DNA of 46,507 nucleotides, taken from positions 1-46,507 of the forward strand of contig CAZOLR010000017.1 in NCBI GenBank assembly GCA_964580905.1. The letters run 5' to 3'. The DNA is from G041228335 sp964580905. GTDB taxonomy: Bacteria; Pseudomonadota; Alphaproteobacteria; Puniceispirillales; UBA1172. Positions 24,254 through 32,573 of the stretch are shown here, piece by piece. Both the position numbers and the translations under genes were made by a program. The notes under the pieces were generated by a model, which was given only the letters and a program-made list of their open reading frames with translations, had not been told where the DNA came from and ran no database searches. Every line of letters begins with the position of its first letter. The stretch's first letter is position 1.

Positions 24254-25545
24254 TATTCCCGTTCCTTATATTCGATAACAGCCTGACGCCGGAGCCGGGA
24301 CAGGTACCGTGATGACAGAACGGAAAAGTGACGGTTCTGGATTGATCTTTCGAGCTCTTCAATGGTTGGAAGGATGAGCGATGGCATGATTTTTTCGCAA
24401 ATGGCAAACACAGCCATCCCTTCGCTGAAGCGGATAGGCCTTGTCCATTGACCGGCGTCGAGATTAACAAGAAGTGACCGGAGCCTTGGGGCAACATCCG
24501 TGAGTTTGGCCGTGCCCAGATCGAATTCGGAAGATGCTCCATATTGTTCATGCAACTGGCTGACCTCATCGCAACTGGTCAGACCGGAGAGATCATCAAG
24601 GATTTTTCTGGAGATGCTGTTGGCCGTCTGTTCATCGGTATTGCGTGGCAGAGGGTAAAGCAGGCGCCCGATGCGTATCTGGGCCTCCAGCGGATCAGCC
24701 TTTCCATCCAGGCGGATGGCGTTGACCCTGAAGATAGCTATCGCCCCATCAATCTCAACAGGCTGTGTGATTGAGCCGCTATCAAGGTTTTCAACAGCGT
24801 CACGTATCTGATCAGGCAGGCGGTCTGTCAGACTCCAGCCAAGTTTGCCACCATTCTGGCTGCTTCCCGCGATGGAAAACTGCTGGGCTATGCGGCCAAA
24901 ATCCGCGCCTTCTCTCAAGGCCTGATAAATCTGTGTTCCCAGCTTGAGTGTTTCCGCATAATTCCGGCTGGGCTCAGGCACCAGAACAATTTCATCAAGA
25001 TTGATCTGGGGTTTGAGGGCGTTGGCCCTGATCCGTTCGAGTTCGGCTTCGGCTTCATCCCGGGCACCAGCAAACTGATCGGCAAAGCGATTCTTCAACG
25101 TGGATACCCAAAGCACGTCTGCCATGAATTTTTTTGCGGCAACATCCCGGCTGATACCGAGTTCTTCCATCACGGTTTCAGGATTCTCACCGTCCTGCGA
25201 AAAGGACAGGTCCACAAGATCATTGGCCCGCTGGAGCGCTGTTGCTCCGACATCTCCACCGTATTTGAAACCTTCCCTGATCTTGATCTCATCATCAATC
25301 AGCATCTGAAGAACATCCTTGTCGATCTGTTCTTTCAGTTCGGGAGTGTCGTTTATACCGGTTGTCTTGATCAGGAAATGGCGTCTTTCCTCAAAATCAA
25401 TATTGGTGATGGGCCTGCCGTCGACCACAGCGATGACCTGAACAGATGCCGAATATGCCCCCGCAGAAAAAACAGATATCCCCGCAACAATCAGCATCAG
25501 ACGGGAAAATTGACATAATATTGAGGTCATCGTTGCTTTTGTCAT
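24253..25545 (-). CDS. surA: SurA-like periplasmic peptidyl-prolyl isomerase
   Basis: A 430-residue exported chaperone/isomerase that helps fold outer-membrane proteins. A signal peptide spans about 1-33 (hydrophobic core LMLIVAGISVFSAGAYS). The SurA N-terminal region (VVDGRPITNIDFEERRHFL) is followed by a parvulin domain at about 185-280 with FGRIAQQFS, GGKLGW and the following LPDQI. A second, weaker parvulin-like region lies further on. GAAGGA precedes the start. It sits between lptG and pdxA, but the lptD gene that is usual at this place is absent. Confidence 0.92.
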   Translation of the reverse strand: MTKATMTSILCQFSRLMLIVAGISVFSAGAYSASVQVIAVVDGRPITNIDFEERRHFLIKTTGINDTPELKEQIDKDVLQMLIDDEIKIREGFKYGGDVGATALQRANDLVDLSFSQDGENPETVMEELGISRDVAAKKFMADVLWVSTLKNRFADQFAGARDEAEAELERIRANALKPQINLDEIVLVPEPSRNYAETLKLGTQIYQALREGADFGRIAQQFSIAGSSQNGGKLGWSLTDRLPDQIRDAVENLDSGSITQPVEIDGAIAIFRVNAIRLDGKADPLEAQIRIGRLLYPLPRNTDEQTANSISRKILDDLSGLTSCDEVSQLHEQYGASSEFDLGTAKLTDVAPRLRSLLVNLDAGQWTRPIRFSEGMAVFAICEKIMPSLILPTIEELERSIQNRHFSVLSSRYLSRLRRQAVIEYKERE

Positions 25546-25618
25546 TATCGTCTTCCTTCAGGGTGTTTCTTGATCTGGTTTCGCCAAAACATAATGCCAA
25601 GGGTGCTAGTTAATCAGA

Positions 25619-26719
25619 TTATTCATCCGCGCGAAACAACAGACCTGTTCCCAGACTTATCATGATTATCCCGGGGGCGCTTCCGGCAAGAATGGGGGGC
25701 AGCCGGCCAGATGTCCCCAGGACATACAGAAAATCCTTCAGAAAATAGAAAACAAGGCCCAGACTCAGGGTGAAAACCACAAGATGCATCCATCCCTGAC
25801 GGTTGCTGTAGGCCAGTGCAAATCGTGCCGAGATCATGATCATCCCGACAAGAACAAAAGGCATGAACATGAGGTAATAGAAGTAGGAGGAGTGACCCAG
25901 GCTTGATAGCCCGGCTTTCTCAAGCACGGATATATAGCTCCAGAGTTCAAAAAACGGAATAGTTTCAGGCCGCTTGTTGGAATGATTGAGGTCACGTTCC
26001 CTTAATGAGGTTTCCAGTTGGGTTACGTCGCTGTTCTGGATAATCCCGTCAGTCCCCATTTTTGTTCCGCCCTCAAGCAACCAGAAGCCATCTTTGAGAA
26101 ACAAACGGTCCGGGTAATATCGGGTAATCAGTTTGTCATCCTGACTGAAGGTGTAAACAACTGGTGCAATGATCTCCATTGTATCACCGTCGATCGCTTC
26201 ACCATGAATAATCACAGGAAAGATGGTTTCTTGGTCCCTGAACCATATCCCTTCTGTTGACACACTCAGATTACGTCCCTTGCTGCCAAAGAGTTCATCT
26301 TCAAGGGCCAGATAACGTTTTTTCGTGGCCGAGGCGATGGGGTCGATGACGACCAGTGCAAAAACAGCAAAAAGGAAAACAAAGGTGATCGGCGCAACCA
26401 TGAATTTCATCAGTGATAGTCCGCTGGTTCGGGCAATGACCACTTCGTTGGCGGATCTTAGCTTGTGAAAGCTCATGATGCTGCCGATGAGAACGCCAAA
26501 AGGGATCAGTTCAGGAAGTGTTGATGGAATTTTCATGGCTTCCATGAGGAGAATGGAAGAGTTTGCAACATCCGTCTTGTTTGAAACCCGGCGGAACAGC
26601 TCTGCTGTATCGATGAGGGCGACGATGGATATTATCGCAGTGAGCGAGAGCATGATCCGGGTGCAGATATGCCAGCTCAGATAGCGGAAAAGAGTGAATG
26701 AAATATGGCTCCCTATCAT
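25619..26719 (-). CDS. lptG: LPS export ABC transporter permease LptG
   Basis: A 366-residue inner-membrane permease of the LptBFGC complex that extracts lipopolysaccharide from the inner membrane. Transmembrane helices lie near 20-37, 65-83 and 103-128, and again near 283-305, 312-330 and 337-362, flanking a periplasmic beta-jellyroll. Its ATG overlaps the lptF stop (ATGA, 26716-26719). LptG is assigned instead of LptF because it is the second of the pair, as is usual. A 73-base gap without a gene separates it from surA. Confidence 0.93.
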   Translation of the reverse strand: MIGSHISFTLFRYLSWHICTRIMLSLTAIISIVALIDTAELFRRVSNKTDVANSSILLMEAMKIPSTLPELIPFGVLIGSIMSFHKLRSANEVVIARTSGLSLMKFMVAPITFVFLFAVFALVVIDPIASATKKRYLALEDELFGSKGRNLSVSTEGIWFRDQETIFPVIIHGEAIDGDTMEIIAPVVYTFSQDDKLITRYYPDRLFLKDGFWLLEGGTKMGTDGIIQNSDVTQLETSLRERDLNHSNKRPETIPFFELWSYISVLEKAGLSSLGHSSYFYYLMFMPFVLVGMIMISARFALAYSNRQGWMHLVVFTLSLGLVFYFLKDFLYVLGTSGRLPPILAGSAPGIIMISLGTGLLFRADE

Positions 26720-27810
26720 GCTTTTACGGCTTTCATGGATCGCTTGCGCTCCCGCATCATTCCCAGCCCGAGAAGGCCGGGAAGAATTGAAAAAGCATAA
26801 ATCAGCGGAAACATTTCAGGTTGGGTGACCGTCAGGCTTCGCGACATGATGACGCCGACCAGCGTCCCTATGGCCGTAAGCATGCCGAATAAAATGTATT
26901 TCCAACTTCCTATACGGGTGTAGTTCTGGCTGAGTATTGCGGCCGCACCCAGAATAAGCAAGGTAAGTCCGAGCAGGGGAGACGCCAGCCGGTAATGACC
27001 TTCCGCGCGCATTTCCCGTAAATAATTCGGGCTTTTGTTACTGTTGAACAGCAAATCGGAAACCGACATCTCGTTGTAATCCAGCACCCGCTTTTTACGG
27101 CTTTCAAATTCATTGGTCAGGCTCAGTGAATATTCCTCAAAATTGAGTAAGGTGGCGCGGGTATCACCAAGTGTGTATTCAGATCTTGTCCCGTTAAAAA
27201 AGACGAGTTTGGGCGCGGAAGAATTGGTGTCGATCATGCCACGATCCGCAACGATTTCGGTGATTTTACCTTTCGCCCGTTTGTCATGAACAAAAATCGT
27301 TTTAAAATCAAACTTGCCCTCGCGTTCCCTGATGAAAACCGTGAGCCCGGCAGCCAGATCTGTGAAAACACCTTCCTGCAGCACCACGATCGGGGCTGAG
27401 GTGCGGATGGTATTGATCTGGGATTTGTAACTTGAGAAGGTCAGCGGCAGAATGAAAAGTGAATTCACATAAAGAAAGCCAGTGATCAGGCATCCAAGGA
27501 AAAGAGGCCCGCGCAGGATATAGAAATTATTCAGCCCGGCTGACCGCATTGCGGTAATTTCACGGTCCTGCTGGAGTCGGTTCAACACGATTATCGTGGC
27601 TATCAGTGTGCTGACAGGCAAAATGATCATCTGCCAGAGTGGTACGGAAAGAACAGTGAGGATAAGAAACTGCGAAAGGCTTGCGCCTTTGTTGACAAGA
27701 AGCTCAATGAGCCGCAGCGCCTGGGACAGCCACACAATTCCGATCAAGGTGACGGCAGTGATCGCAAGCCATACCAGAACTTGTTTCACAATATAGCGAT
27801 GAAGTTCCAT
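26716..27810 (-). CDS. lptF: LPS export ABC transporter permease LptF
   Basis: A 364-residue partner permease of LptG. The N-terminal RYIVKQVLVW helix, the helices near 50-68 and 95-118, the long periplasmic domain with IREREGKFDFKTIFVHD, and three C-terminal helices match the YjgP/YjgQ family. The ATG at 27810 gives the usual MELHRYIV start; a TTG seven codons upstream would extend it. It heads the - strand operon and is divergent from pepA. Confidence 0.94.
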   Translation of the reverse strand: MELHRYIVKQVLVWLAITAVTLIGIVWLSQALRLIELLVNKGASLSQFLILTVLSVPLWQMIILPVSTLIATIIVLNRLQQDREITAMRSAGLNNFYILRGPLFLGCLITGFLYVNSLFILPLTFSSYKSQINTIRTSAPIVVLQEGVFTDLAAGLTVFIREREGKFDFKTIFVHDKRAKGKITEIVADRGMIDTNSSAPKLVFFNGTRSEYTLGDTRATLLNFEEYSLSLTNEFESRKKRVLDYNEMSVSDLLFNSNKSPNYLREMRAEGHYRLASPLLGLTLLILGAAAILSQNYTRIGSWKYILFGMLTAIGTLVGVIMSRSLTVTQPEMFPLIYAFSILPGLLGLGMMRERKRSMKAVKA

Positions 27811-27867
27811 CTTATTGTGGCACCTGTTCAACTATTATCCAGCATTCAGGAAAAATGCATGATTTGA

Positions 27868-27890
27868 TATTTTTATCAACTAAATAGGAC
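27868..27890. promoter_or_regulatory. Small dyad in the lptF-pepA divergent promoter region
   Basis: Around 27874, TTGATA and TATCAA form a perfect 6-bp inverted repeat with a TTTT spacer. It lies midway in the 194-base gap between the divergent lptF and pepA starts, so it could be an operator or part of two opposing promoters. No clear -35/-10 pair could be fixed by eye. Confidence 0.3.
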
Positions 27891-28004
27891 CTGTGGGCAA
27901 GCTTTTCCACCTGAACACTTGATATTCTTTACCCTCATCCCAATACTACAGTTAAATACATTCTTTCACCATGCCTTTCTCCGAGGCGAAATTGAGGATA
28001 CATC

Positions 28005-29483
28005 ATGACCGCTACCCTGAACCTCAGGTTTGAAAATATTTCAGATACTGTTTCCTTTCCGGCAATAGTTTTCGCAACCAAGCCGGCCGGGGAGGATAAG
28101 GATATTATCCTTTCCCCAACTGCACGGAAACTTGATGATGCCGCAGGCGGGGTGCTGAAACGGGCTATGGATGAAGCTGAATTCAAGGCAGGGGACGGAT
28201 CAAGCCTTGTTGTCCGGGCGGCGGAAGGAACCATTCTGTTGATAGGAAAAAATGCGGAGCACACATCTGCGAGAGATCATGAAGATCTAGGCGGGCATAT
28301 CTTCGCCGCAATGGGCAAGGCCCGGATCAGCACTGCAACGCTCATGCTTGATGATGCTGCGGCGGATCAGGTTGCAGAAGTCGCGCATGGTGCGATGCTG
28401 GCCTCCTATACTTTCAGCCATTACTTCACCAAAGGAGAGAAAGCGACCCCCAAGCAATATAGCCTGACCATGGCATCGGCTGAAGCCGGTAAAGCCGAAA
28501 CCGCCTTTGCCAGGTTGCAGGAAAAGACAGAGGGGATCTTCCTTGCCCGTGATCTGGTGACGGAACCTGCAAATATTCTTTACCCTGTCAGTTTTGCCGA
28601 ACGTTGCCTTGCCTTACGTGAACAGGGAATAGAAGTTGAAATCCTTGACGAAGATGCCATGCGAAAGGAAGGGATGCATTTGCTGCTCTCTGTTGGTCAG
28701 GGCAGCCGCCGTGAATCCCGGATGGTGGTAATGCGCTGGAATGGCGGCGCCAAGGATGAAAAGCCTCTTGCGCTTGTGGGTAAAGGCGTCTGTTTTGATA
28801 CAGGCGGTATTTCCATCAAGCCTGCTGCCGGCATGGAAGATATGAAATGGGATATGGGTGGTGCCGCGGCCGTCACCGGTGCCATGCGGGCAATCGGCGG
28901 CATGAAGCTCAAGCGCAATGTTGTCGGTCTCATCGGACTTGTTGAAAACATGCCGGATGGTGAAGCCACGAGACCGGGGGATGTCGTAACCTCCATGTCA
29001 GGACAGACCGTTGAAATCATCAACACTGATGCAGAAGGCCGCCTTGTTCTTGCTGATGTGCTGACCTATGCCTTGCGTCATGTCAAACCGGAGAAAATGG
29101 TCAATCTTGCCACCCTGACCGGTGCCATTATCGTATCGCTGGGCAAGGAACATTCCGGTTTGTTCAGCAATAACGATGATGTGGCCGAAGGGTTGATCCG
29201 GGCTGGCCTTGATACAGGTGAAAAAACATGGCGGATGCCGCTGGGTGAGGAATACGATAAGTTGCTCAAATCTCATATTGCCGACATGAAGAATATTGGC
29301 GGCCGTTGGGGCGGATCCATTACGGCGGCCTGTTTTCTGGAAAGATTTGTCGAAGGTGTGCCATGGGCGCATATTGACATCGCGGGCATGGCCTGGTCGG
29401 AAAAATCACGTCCGACTGTTCCCACCGGAGGGACGGGGTATGGTGTACGCTTGCTGACACGCTGGATTGAAAACGGAGCCTGA
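28005..29483 (+). CDS. pepA: Leucyl aminopeptidase
   Basis: A 492-residue M17 aminopeptidase that removes N-terminal residues from peptides in the cytoplasm; some members also bind DNA. The metal-binding and catalytic signature NTDAEGRL is at 340-347, preceded by GKGVCFDTGGISIKP and KWDMGGAAAV. TTGAGG lies shortly upstream of the ATG. It begins a pepA-holC-ndk cluster, as in many proteobacteria. Confidence 0.97.
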   Translation: MTATLNLRFENISDTVSFPAIVFATKPAGEDKDIILSPTARKLDDAAGGVLKRAMDEAEFKAGDGSSLVVRAAEGTILLIGKNAEHTSARDHEDLGGHIFAAMGKARISTATLMLDDAAADQVAEVAHGAMLASYTFSHYFTKGEKATPKQYSLTMASAEAGKAETAFARLQEKTEGIFLARDLVTEPANILYPVSFAERCLALREQGIEVEILDEDAMRKEGMHLLLSVGQGSRRESRMVVMRWNGGAKDEKPLALVGKGVCFDTGGISIKPAAGMEDMKWDMGGAAAVTGAMRAIGGMKLKRNVVGLIGLVENMPDGEATRPGDVVTSMSGQTVEIINTDAEGRLVLADVLTYALRHVKPEKMVNLATLTGAIIVSLGKEHSGLFSNNDDVAEGLIRAGLDTGEKTWRMPLGEEYDKLLKSHIADMKNIGGRWGGSITAACFLERFVEGVPWAHIDIAGMAWSEKSRPTVPTGGTGYGVRLLTRWIENGA

Positions 29484-29490
29484 ATTCAGG

Positions 29491-29946
29491 ATGGCGGCAG
29501 TAGCGTTCTATCACCTGACACGCCATAGCGCTGATGAAGCTCTGCCGCCTCTTCTGGTCAAGACCATGGCTGCCGGGAAACGTGCTGTTATATGCTGTGA
29601 TGAAGCAAGATTAGGGCAGTTTTCAACGGCGATATGGTCACGACAGCCGGAAAGCTGGTTGCCTCATGGTGTGGCTGGCAAGGACGATGACGATGCCGGG
29701 GTCTGCCCGATCTGGCTGACGGGAGATGCGAGTGTCAATCCGAATGACTCGACGTTCTTTTTCTTTCTGGACGGAAGGAAGCCTCAACTGCCTGCTGATG
29801 CTGAGCGGGCCTTTATTCTGTTTGACGGGCATCTGGAGACTGCGGTGGCCGAAGCCCGCGCGCAATGGAAGACGTTGAAAGACGCTGGCCATGAGCTCAG
29901 CTACTGGCAACAGGAAGAAACGGGCAGCTGGACCCGGAGCGCCTGA
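29491..29946 (+). CDS. holC: DNA polymerase III chi subunit
   Basis: A 151-residue HolC of the clamp-loader complex; it contacts single-strand binding protein. The start FYHLTRH, the GKRAVICCDE and WLPHG segments, the NDSTFFFFLDG-like stretch, and the C-terminal LSYWQQEETGSW are typical of alphaproteobacterial HolC. The ATG at 29491 follows the pepA stop by seven bases; the frame begins a little earlier inside pepA. Confidence 0.92.
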   Translation: MAAVAFYHLTRHSADEALPPLLVKTMAAGKRAVICCDEARLGQFSTAIWSRQPESWLPHGVAGKDDDDAGVCPIWLTGDASVNPNDSTFFFFLDGRKPQLPADAERAFILFDGHLETAVAEARAQWKTLKDAGHELSYWQQEETGSWTRSA

Positions 29947-30085
29947 TTAGGGGTTAATTGACCGGATACGCCCCGGCACGTCCCCTTATCCTTTATATGA
30001 TGCTTGCCAAGCGGGGCTTGCGTCTCTATAAGGCGGTCAGGACAGCAGGTCAGGCCTGCATCACCCCAATTTCAGAGGATATAAC

Positions 30086-30508
30086 ATGGCTCTCGAACGT
30101 ACGTTTTCCATCATCAAGCCTGATGCAACCCGCCGTAACATCACCGGACAGGTTGCCGCCCGCCTTGAAGAAGGTGGTCTCCGCATTGTTGCTCAGAAGC
30201 GGATCAATATGACCCGCGAGCAGGCAGAAGGTTTTTACGCAGTGCACAAGGAACGCCCCTTTTTCAATGATCTGGTTGCTTTTATGACATCCGGCCCGGT
30301 GGTGGTTCAGGTGCTTGAAGGTGAAAACGCTGTAGCCCGCAACCGTGAGATCATGGGGGCAACCAATCCGGCAGATGCGGCTGAGGGAACCATTCGTAAA
30401 GATTTTGCCGAGAGCATTGAAGCCAACTCCGTGCATGGCTCTGACAGCCTTGAGAACGCGGAAATCGAAATCAATTTCTTCTTCAGTAAAGATGAAATCA
30501 CCGGTTGA
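30086..30508 (+). CDS. ndk: Nucleoside diphosphate kinase
   Basis: A 140-residue enzyme that balances nucleoside triphosphate pools by phosphate transfer from ATP. The phosphorylated His117 is in NSVHGSDS, and the N-terminus ERTFSIIKPDA and the RPFFNDLV segment are diagnostic. GAGGATATA precedes the ATG. A terminator follows 22 bases after the stop. It lies 139 bases after holC, so it may also have its own promoter. Confidence 0.98.
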   Translation: MALERTFSIIKPDATRRNITGQVAARLEEGGLRIVAQKRINMTREQAEGFYAVHKERPFFNDLVAFMTSGPVVVQVLEGENAVARNREIMGATNPADAAEGTIRKDFAESIEANSVHGSDSLENAEIEINFFFSKDEITG

Positions 30509-30530
30509 TCCGGATTTTGTCTTGTAAAGA

Positions 30531-30558
30531 AAAAGGGCCGTTTCAACGGCCCTTTTTT
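30531..30558 (+). terminator. Terminator shared by ndk and the oxidase subunit IV gene
   Basis: A 10-bp perfect stem (30531-30540 with 30547-30556) has a 6-base loop, an A-run before it and a T-run after it. It can therefore end both the + strand ndk transcript and the convergent - strand transcript. Confidence 0.88.
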
Positions 30559-30575
30559 ATGACTGACGTGAAAGA

Positions 30576-30707
30576 CTACAGCAGAAAAATTGCCATCAGC
30601 ACCAATACGGTTACAACAGCGATGATGGAAATCTTTGAAAAGGTCATAAACCCTTTGTAGGTGTTGAGGTGCTGGCGCGCGTGGCTGTCAAAATTGGTTG
30701 TGTCCAT
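30576..30707 (-). CDS. aa3-type cytochrome c oxidase subunit IV
   Basis: A 43-residue single-helix protein. The segment HLNTYKGFMTFSKIS followed by one hydrophobic helix ending MAIFLL matches the small subunit IV of alphaproteobacterial aa3 oxidases (Pfam COX4_pro_2). It probably stabilises the respiratory oxidase in the inner membrane. GGGGGA six bases before the ATG at 30707 fixes the start; upstream frame extension lacks this. No other oxidase genes are nearby. Confidence 0.82.
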   Translation of the reverse strand: MDTTNFDSHARQHLNTYKGFMTFSKISIIAVVTVLVLMAIFLL

Positions 30708-30763
30708 GTCGGTCCCCCGATTTATGCGTGAATGGCAATGATCATCATAGACGTATTTATGAA

Positions 30764-31426
30764 CTAAACGGCAGGCCATTTCAAGGGGTAGGGAAGACCT
30801 TCAATCTTCCCTTTTACACCACCTTCCCTCAGGGTTGCATTTCCCCCGCTGGTATCAAGTAAACCTGCCGCAACCGCGCCGACCACCAACGGGTAGAGCC
30901 GGTGTTCTTCCGCCAGAACACGGGCCGCCAGGGTCTCGGCGGTATCGTCGGCCCGCACCTTTACCCGTCGTTGCCCCAGCACTGGTCCCTCATCCATGCC
31001 GGGTGTTACAAGATGAACGCTGCATCCGTGCTCATTATCACCTGCTTTTATGGCTTTCTCATGGGTGTCCAGCCCCTTATGCCTTGGCAGAAGAGAGGGG
31101 TGGATATTGAGCATTCTGCCGGCAAATGTTGCACAGAATTCAGGGGAAACAAGTCGCATATATCCCGCAAGGCAGATCAGTTCGGCCCCCTGGGCTTCAA
31201 GGGCGTCTATAATGCGCTTTTCATGATCGTTGCGGCTTTCATCAGCCCGTTTGGGGATGCTTTTTGTTGCGATACCCCTGGCCGCCGCTATCGCCAGTCC
31301 CGGTGCTTCGCCATCAGCCAGAACGGTAGCAACCTCAACATCGCTTTCTTCCTGTTGGGCATAGTCAAGGAGGGCCAGCATATTGCTGCCCCGGCCTGAA
31401 ATCAGTATTCCCAGTCGAAGGGGCAT
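30764..31426 (-). CDS. purN: Phosphoribosylglycinamide formyltransferase
   Basis: A 220-residue PurN that formylates GAR using 10-formyl-tetrahydrofolate in purine synthesis. ISGRGSNM at the N-terminus binds the phosphate. The catalytic set lies in MLNIHPSLLP (Asn, His) and HGCSVHLVTPGMDEG (Asp). The start is one base after the purM stop (TGACATG), so the two are coupled. Confidence 0.97.
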   Translation of the reverse strand: MPLRLGILISGRGSNMLALLDYAQQEESDVEVATVLADGEAPGLAIAAARGIATKSIPKRADESRNDHEKRIIDALEAQGAELICLAGYMRLVSPEFCATFAGRMLNIHPSLLPRHKGLDTHEKAIKAGDNEHGCSVHLVTPGMDEGPVLGQRRVKVRADDTAETLAARVLAEEHRLYPLVVGAVAAGLLDTSGGNATLREGGVKGKIEGLPYPLKWPAV

Positions 31427-31427
31427 G

Positions 31428-32543
31428 TCAGCTCCAGCTATCCAGCCCGTTCAGGAGAACACGTTCCTCATCTGTCTTATTGACAAGCCGGCCGGCGATC
31501 CAGGTGTCGTGACCATTGGCCCGGATAGCGTTCATAGCCTTGTCGGCGTCTTTCTCTTCAACATAGATCAGCATGCCAATGCCGGTATTGAAGACCCGCG
31601 CCATTTCCAAGGCAGGCACAGCCCCTTCGGTCATCAGCCAGCGGAAGACTGAAGGCATGTCCCAGGTGCTGAGATCAAGTTCAAGGGCGAGCTCTTCACG
31701 GAACGCCCGGGGCGGATTTTCGATCAACCCGCCGCCCGTGATATGGGCAAGCCCATGGATATGATCAACACCACCCAGTTCGGCGATAACGTCGCGAATG
31801 GCGGTGACATAAATTGCTGTAGGCTCCAGCAGGACTTTGCCAAGGGTGTTTTTCTGCGCGAACGGGGCGGGGTCATTCCAGTCCAGACCAGTACGCTCCA
31901 CGATCTTCCGGATCAGGGAGAAGCCGTTGGCATGGGCCCCGCTGGAGGCGATGGCGATGGCGATATCACCTGCCCTGGTTCGGGACGGATCGATCATTTG
32001 TCCACGTTCCATTGCACCAACACAGAAGCCCGCCAGATCATACCCACCATCGGGATAGACGCCCGGCATTTCAGCGGTCTCACCACCAATCAGTGCACAC
32101 CCTGCCAGAACGCACCCATCAGCTATGCCCGCAACAACATCAGCGGCAATCCGGCGGTCAAGCTTGCCTGTTGCGTAATAATCAAGAAAAAAGAGAGGCA
32201 GGGCTCCCTGTGCCAGCACGTCGTTGACACACATGGCAACAAGATCAATCCCGAGGCCACGGTGATGCCCTGATGCCCGGGCAATTTCGAGCTTTGTACC
32301 CACCCCGTCGGTTGCGGCAACAAGAACGGGATCGTTAAACCCTGCGGCTTTCAGATCAAACATGGCGCCAAAACCGCCAAGGGCAGCATCGGCACCCGGA
32401 CGTGCTGTGCGGCGGGTATCCGCGCCGATGTCATCAATAAGGGCATCGCCCTCGTCAATATTCACCCCTGCGGCACTATAGGTCAGCGGGATGTCTTTGT
32501 TGTTTTCCGTGCTTATGATAGCCTCCTTCAAGGTATTCCCCAT
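31428..32543 (-). CDS. purM: Phosphoribosylformylglycinamidine cyclo-ligase
   Basis: A 371-residue PurM (AIR synthase) that closes the imidazole ring in purine synthesis with ATP. Diagnostic segments are TYSAAGVNIDEG, DGVGTKLEIA, IGGETAEMPGVY and HITGGGLIENPPR. The N-terminus is about 15-25 residues longer than usual. A perfect AAGGAGG ribosome-binding site lies inside this extension, at 32522-32528, but is followed in frame by ATC and ATA, not ATG. Translation from the ATG at 32543 is the conventional call. Only 30 bases separate its start from the divergent DUF2066 gene. Confidence 0.95.
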   Translation of the reverse strand: MGNTLKEAIISTENNKDIPLTYSAAGVNIDEGDALIDDIGADTRRTARPGADAALGGFGAMFDLKAAGFNDPVLVAATDGVGTKLEIARASGHHRGLGIDLVAMCVNDVLAQGALPLFFLDYYATGKLDRRIAADVVAGIADGCVLAGCALIGGETAEMPGVYPDGGYDLAGFCVGAMERGQMIDPSRTRAGDIAIAIASSGAHANGFSLIRKIVERTGLDWNDPAPFAQKNTLGKVLLEPTAIYVTAIRDVIAELGGVDHIHGLAHITGGGLIENPPRAFREELALELDLSTWDMPSVFRWLMTEGAVPALEMARVFNTGIGMLIYVEEKDADKAMNAIRANGHDTWIAGRLVNKTDEERVLLNGLDSWS

Positions 32544-32573
32544 CGGGTTTTAAGAGGAACTTGGAGTTATGTC

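Noticed and set aside
29958..29991. Promoter for ndk from TTGACC to TTATCC
   Set aside because: The spacer is 22 bp, too long for a standard sigma70 promoter.
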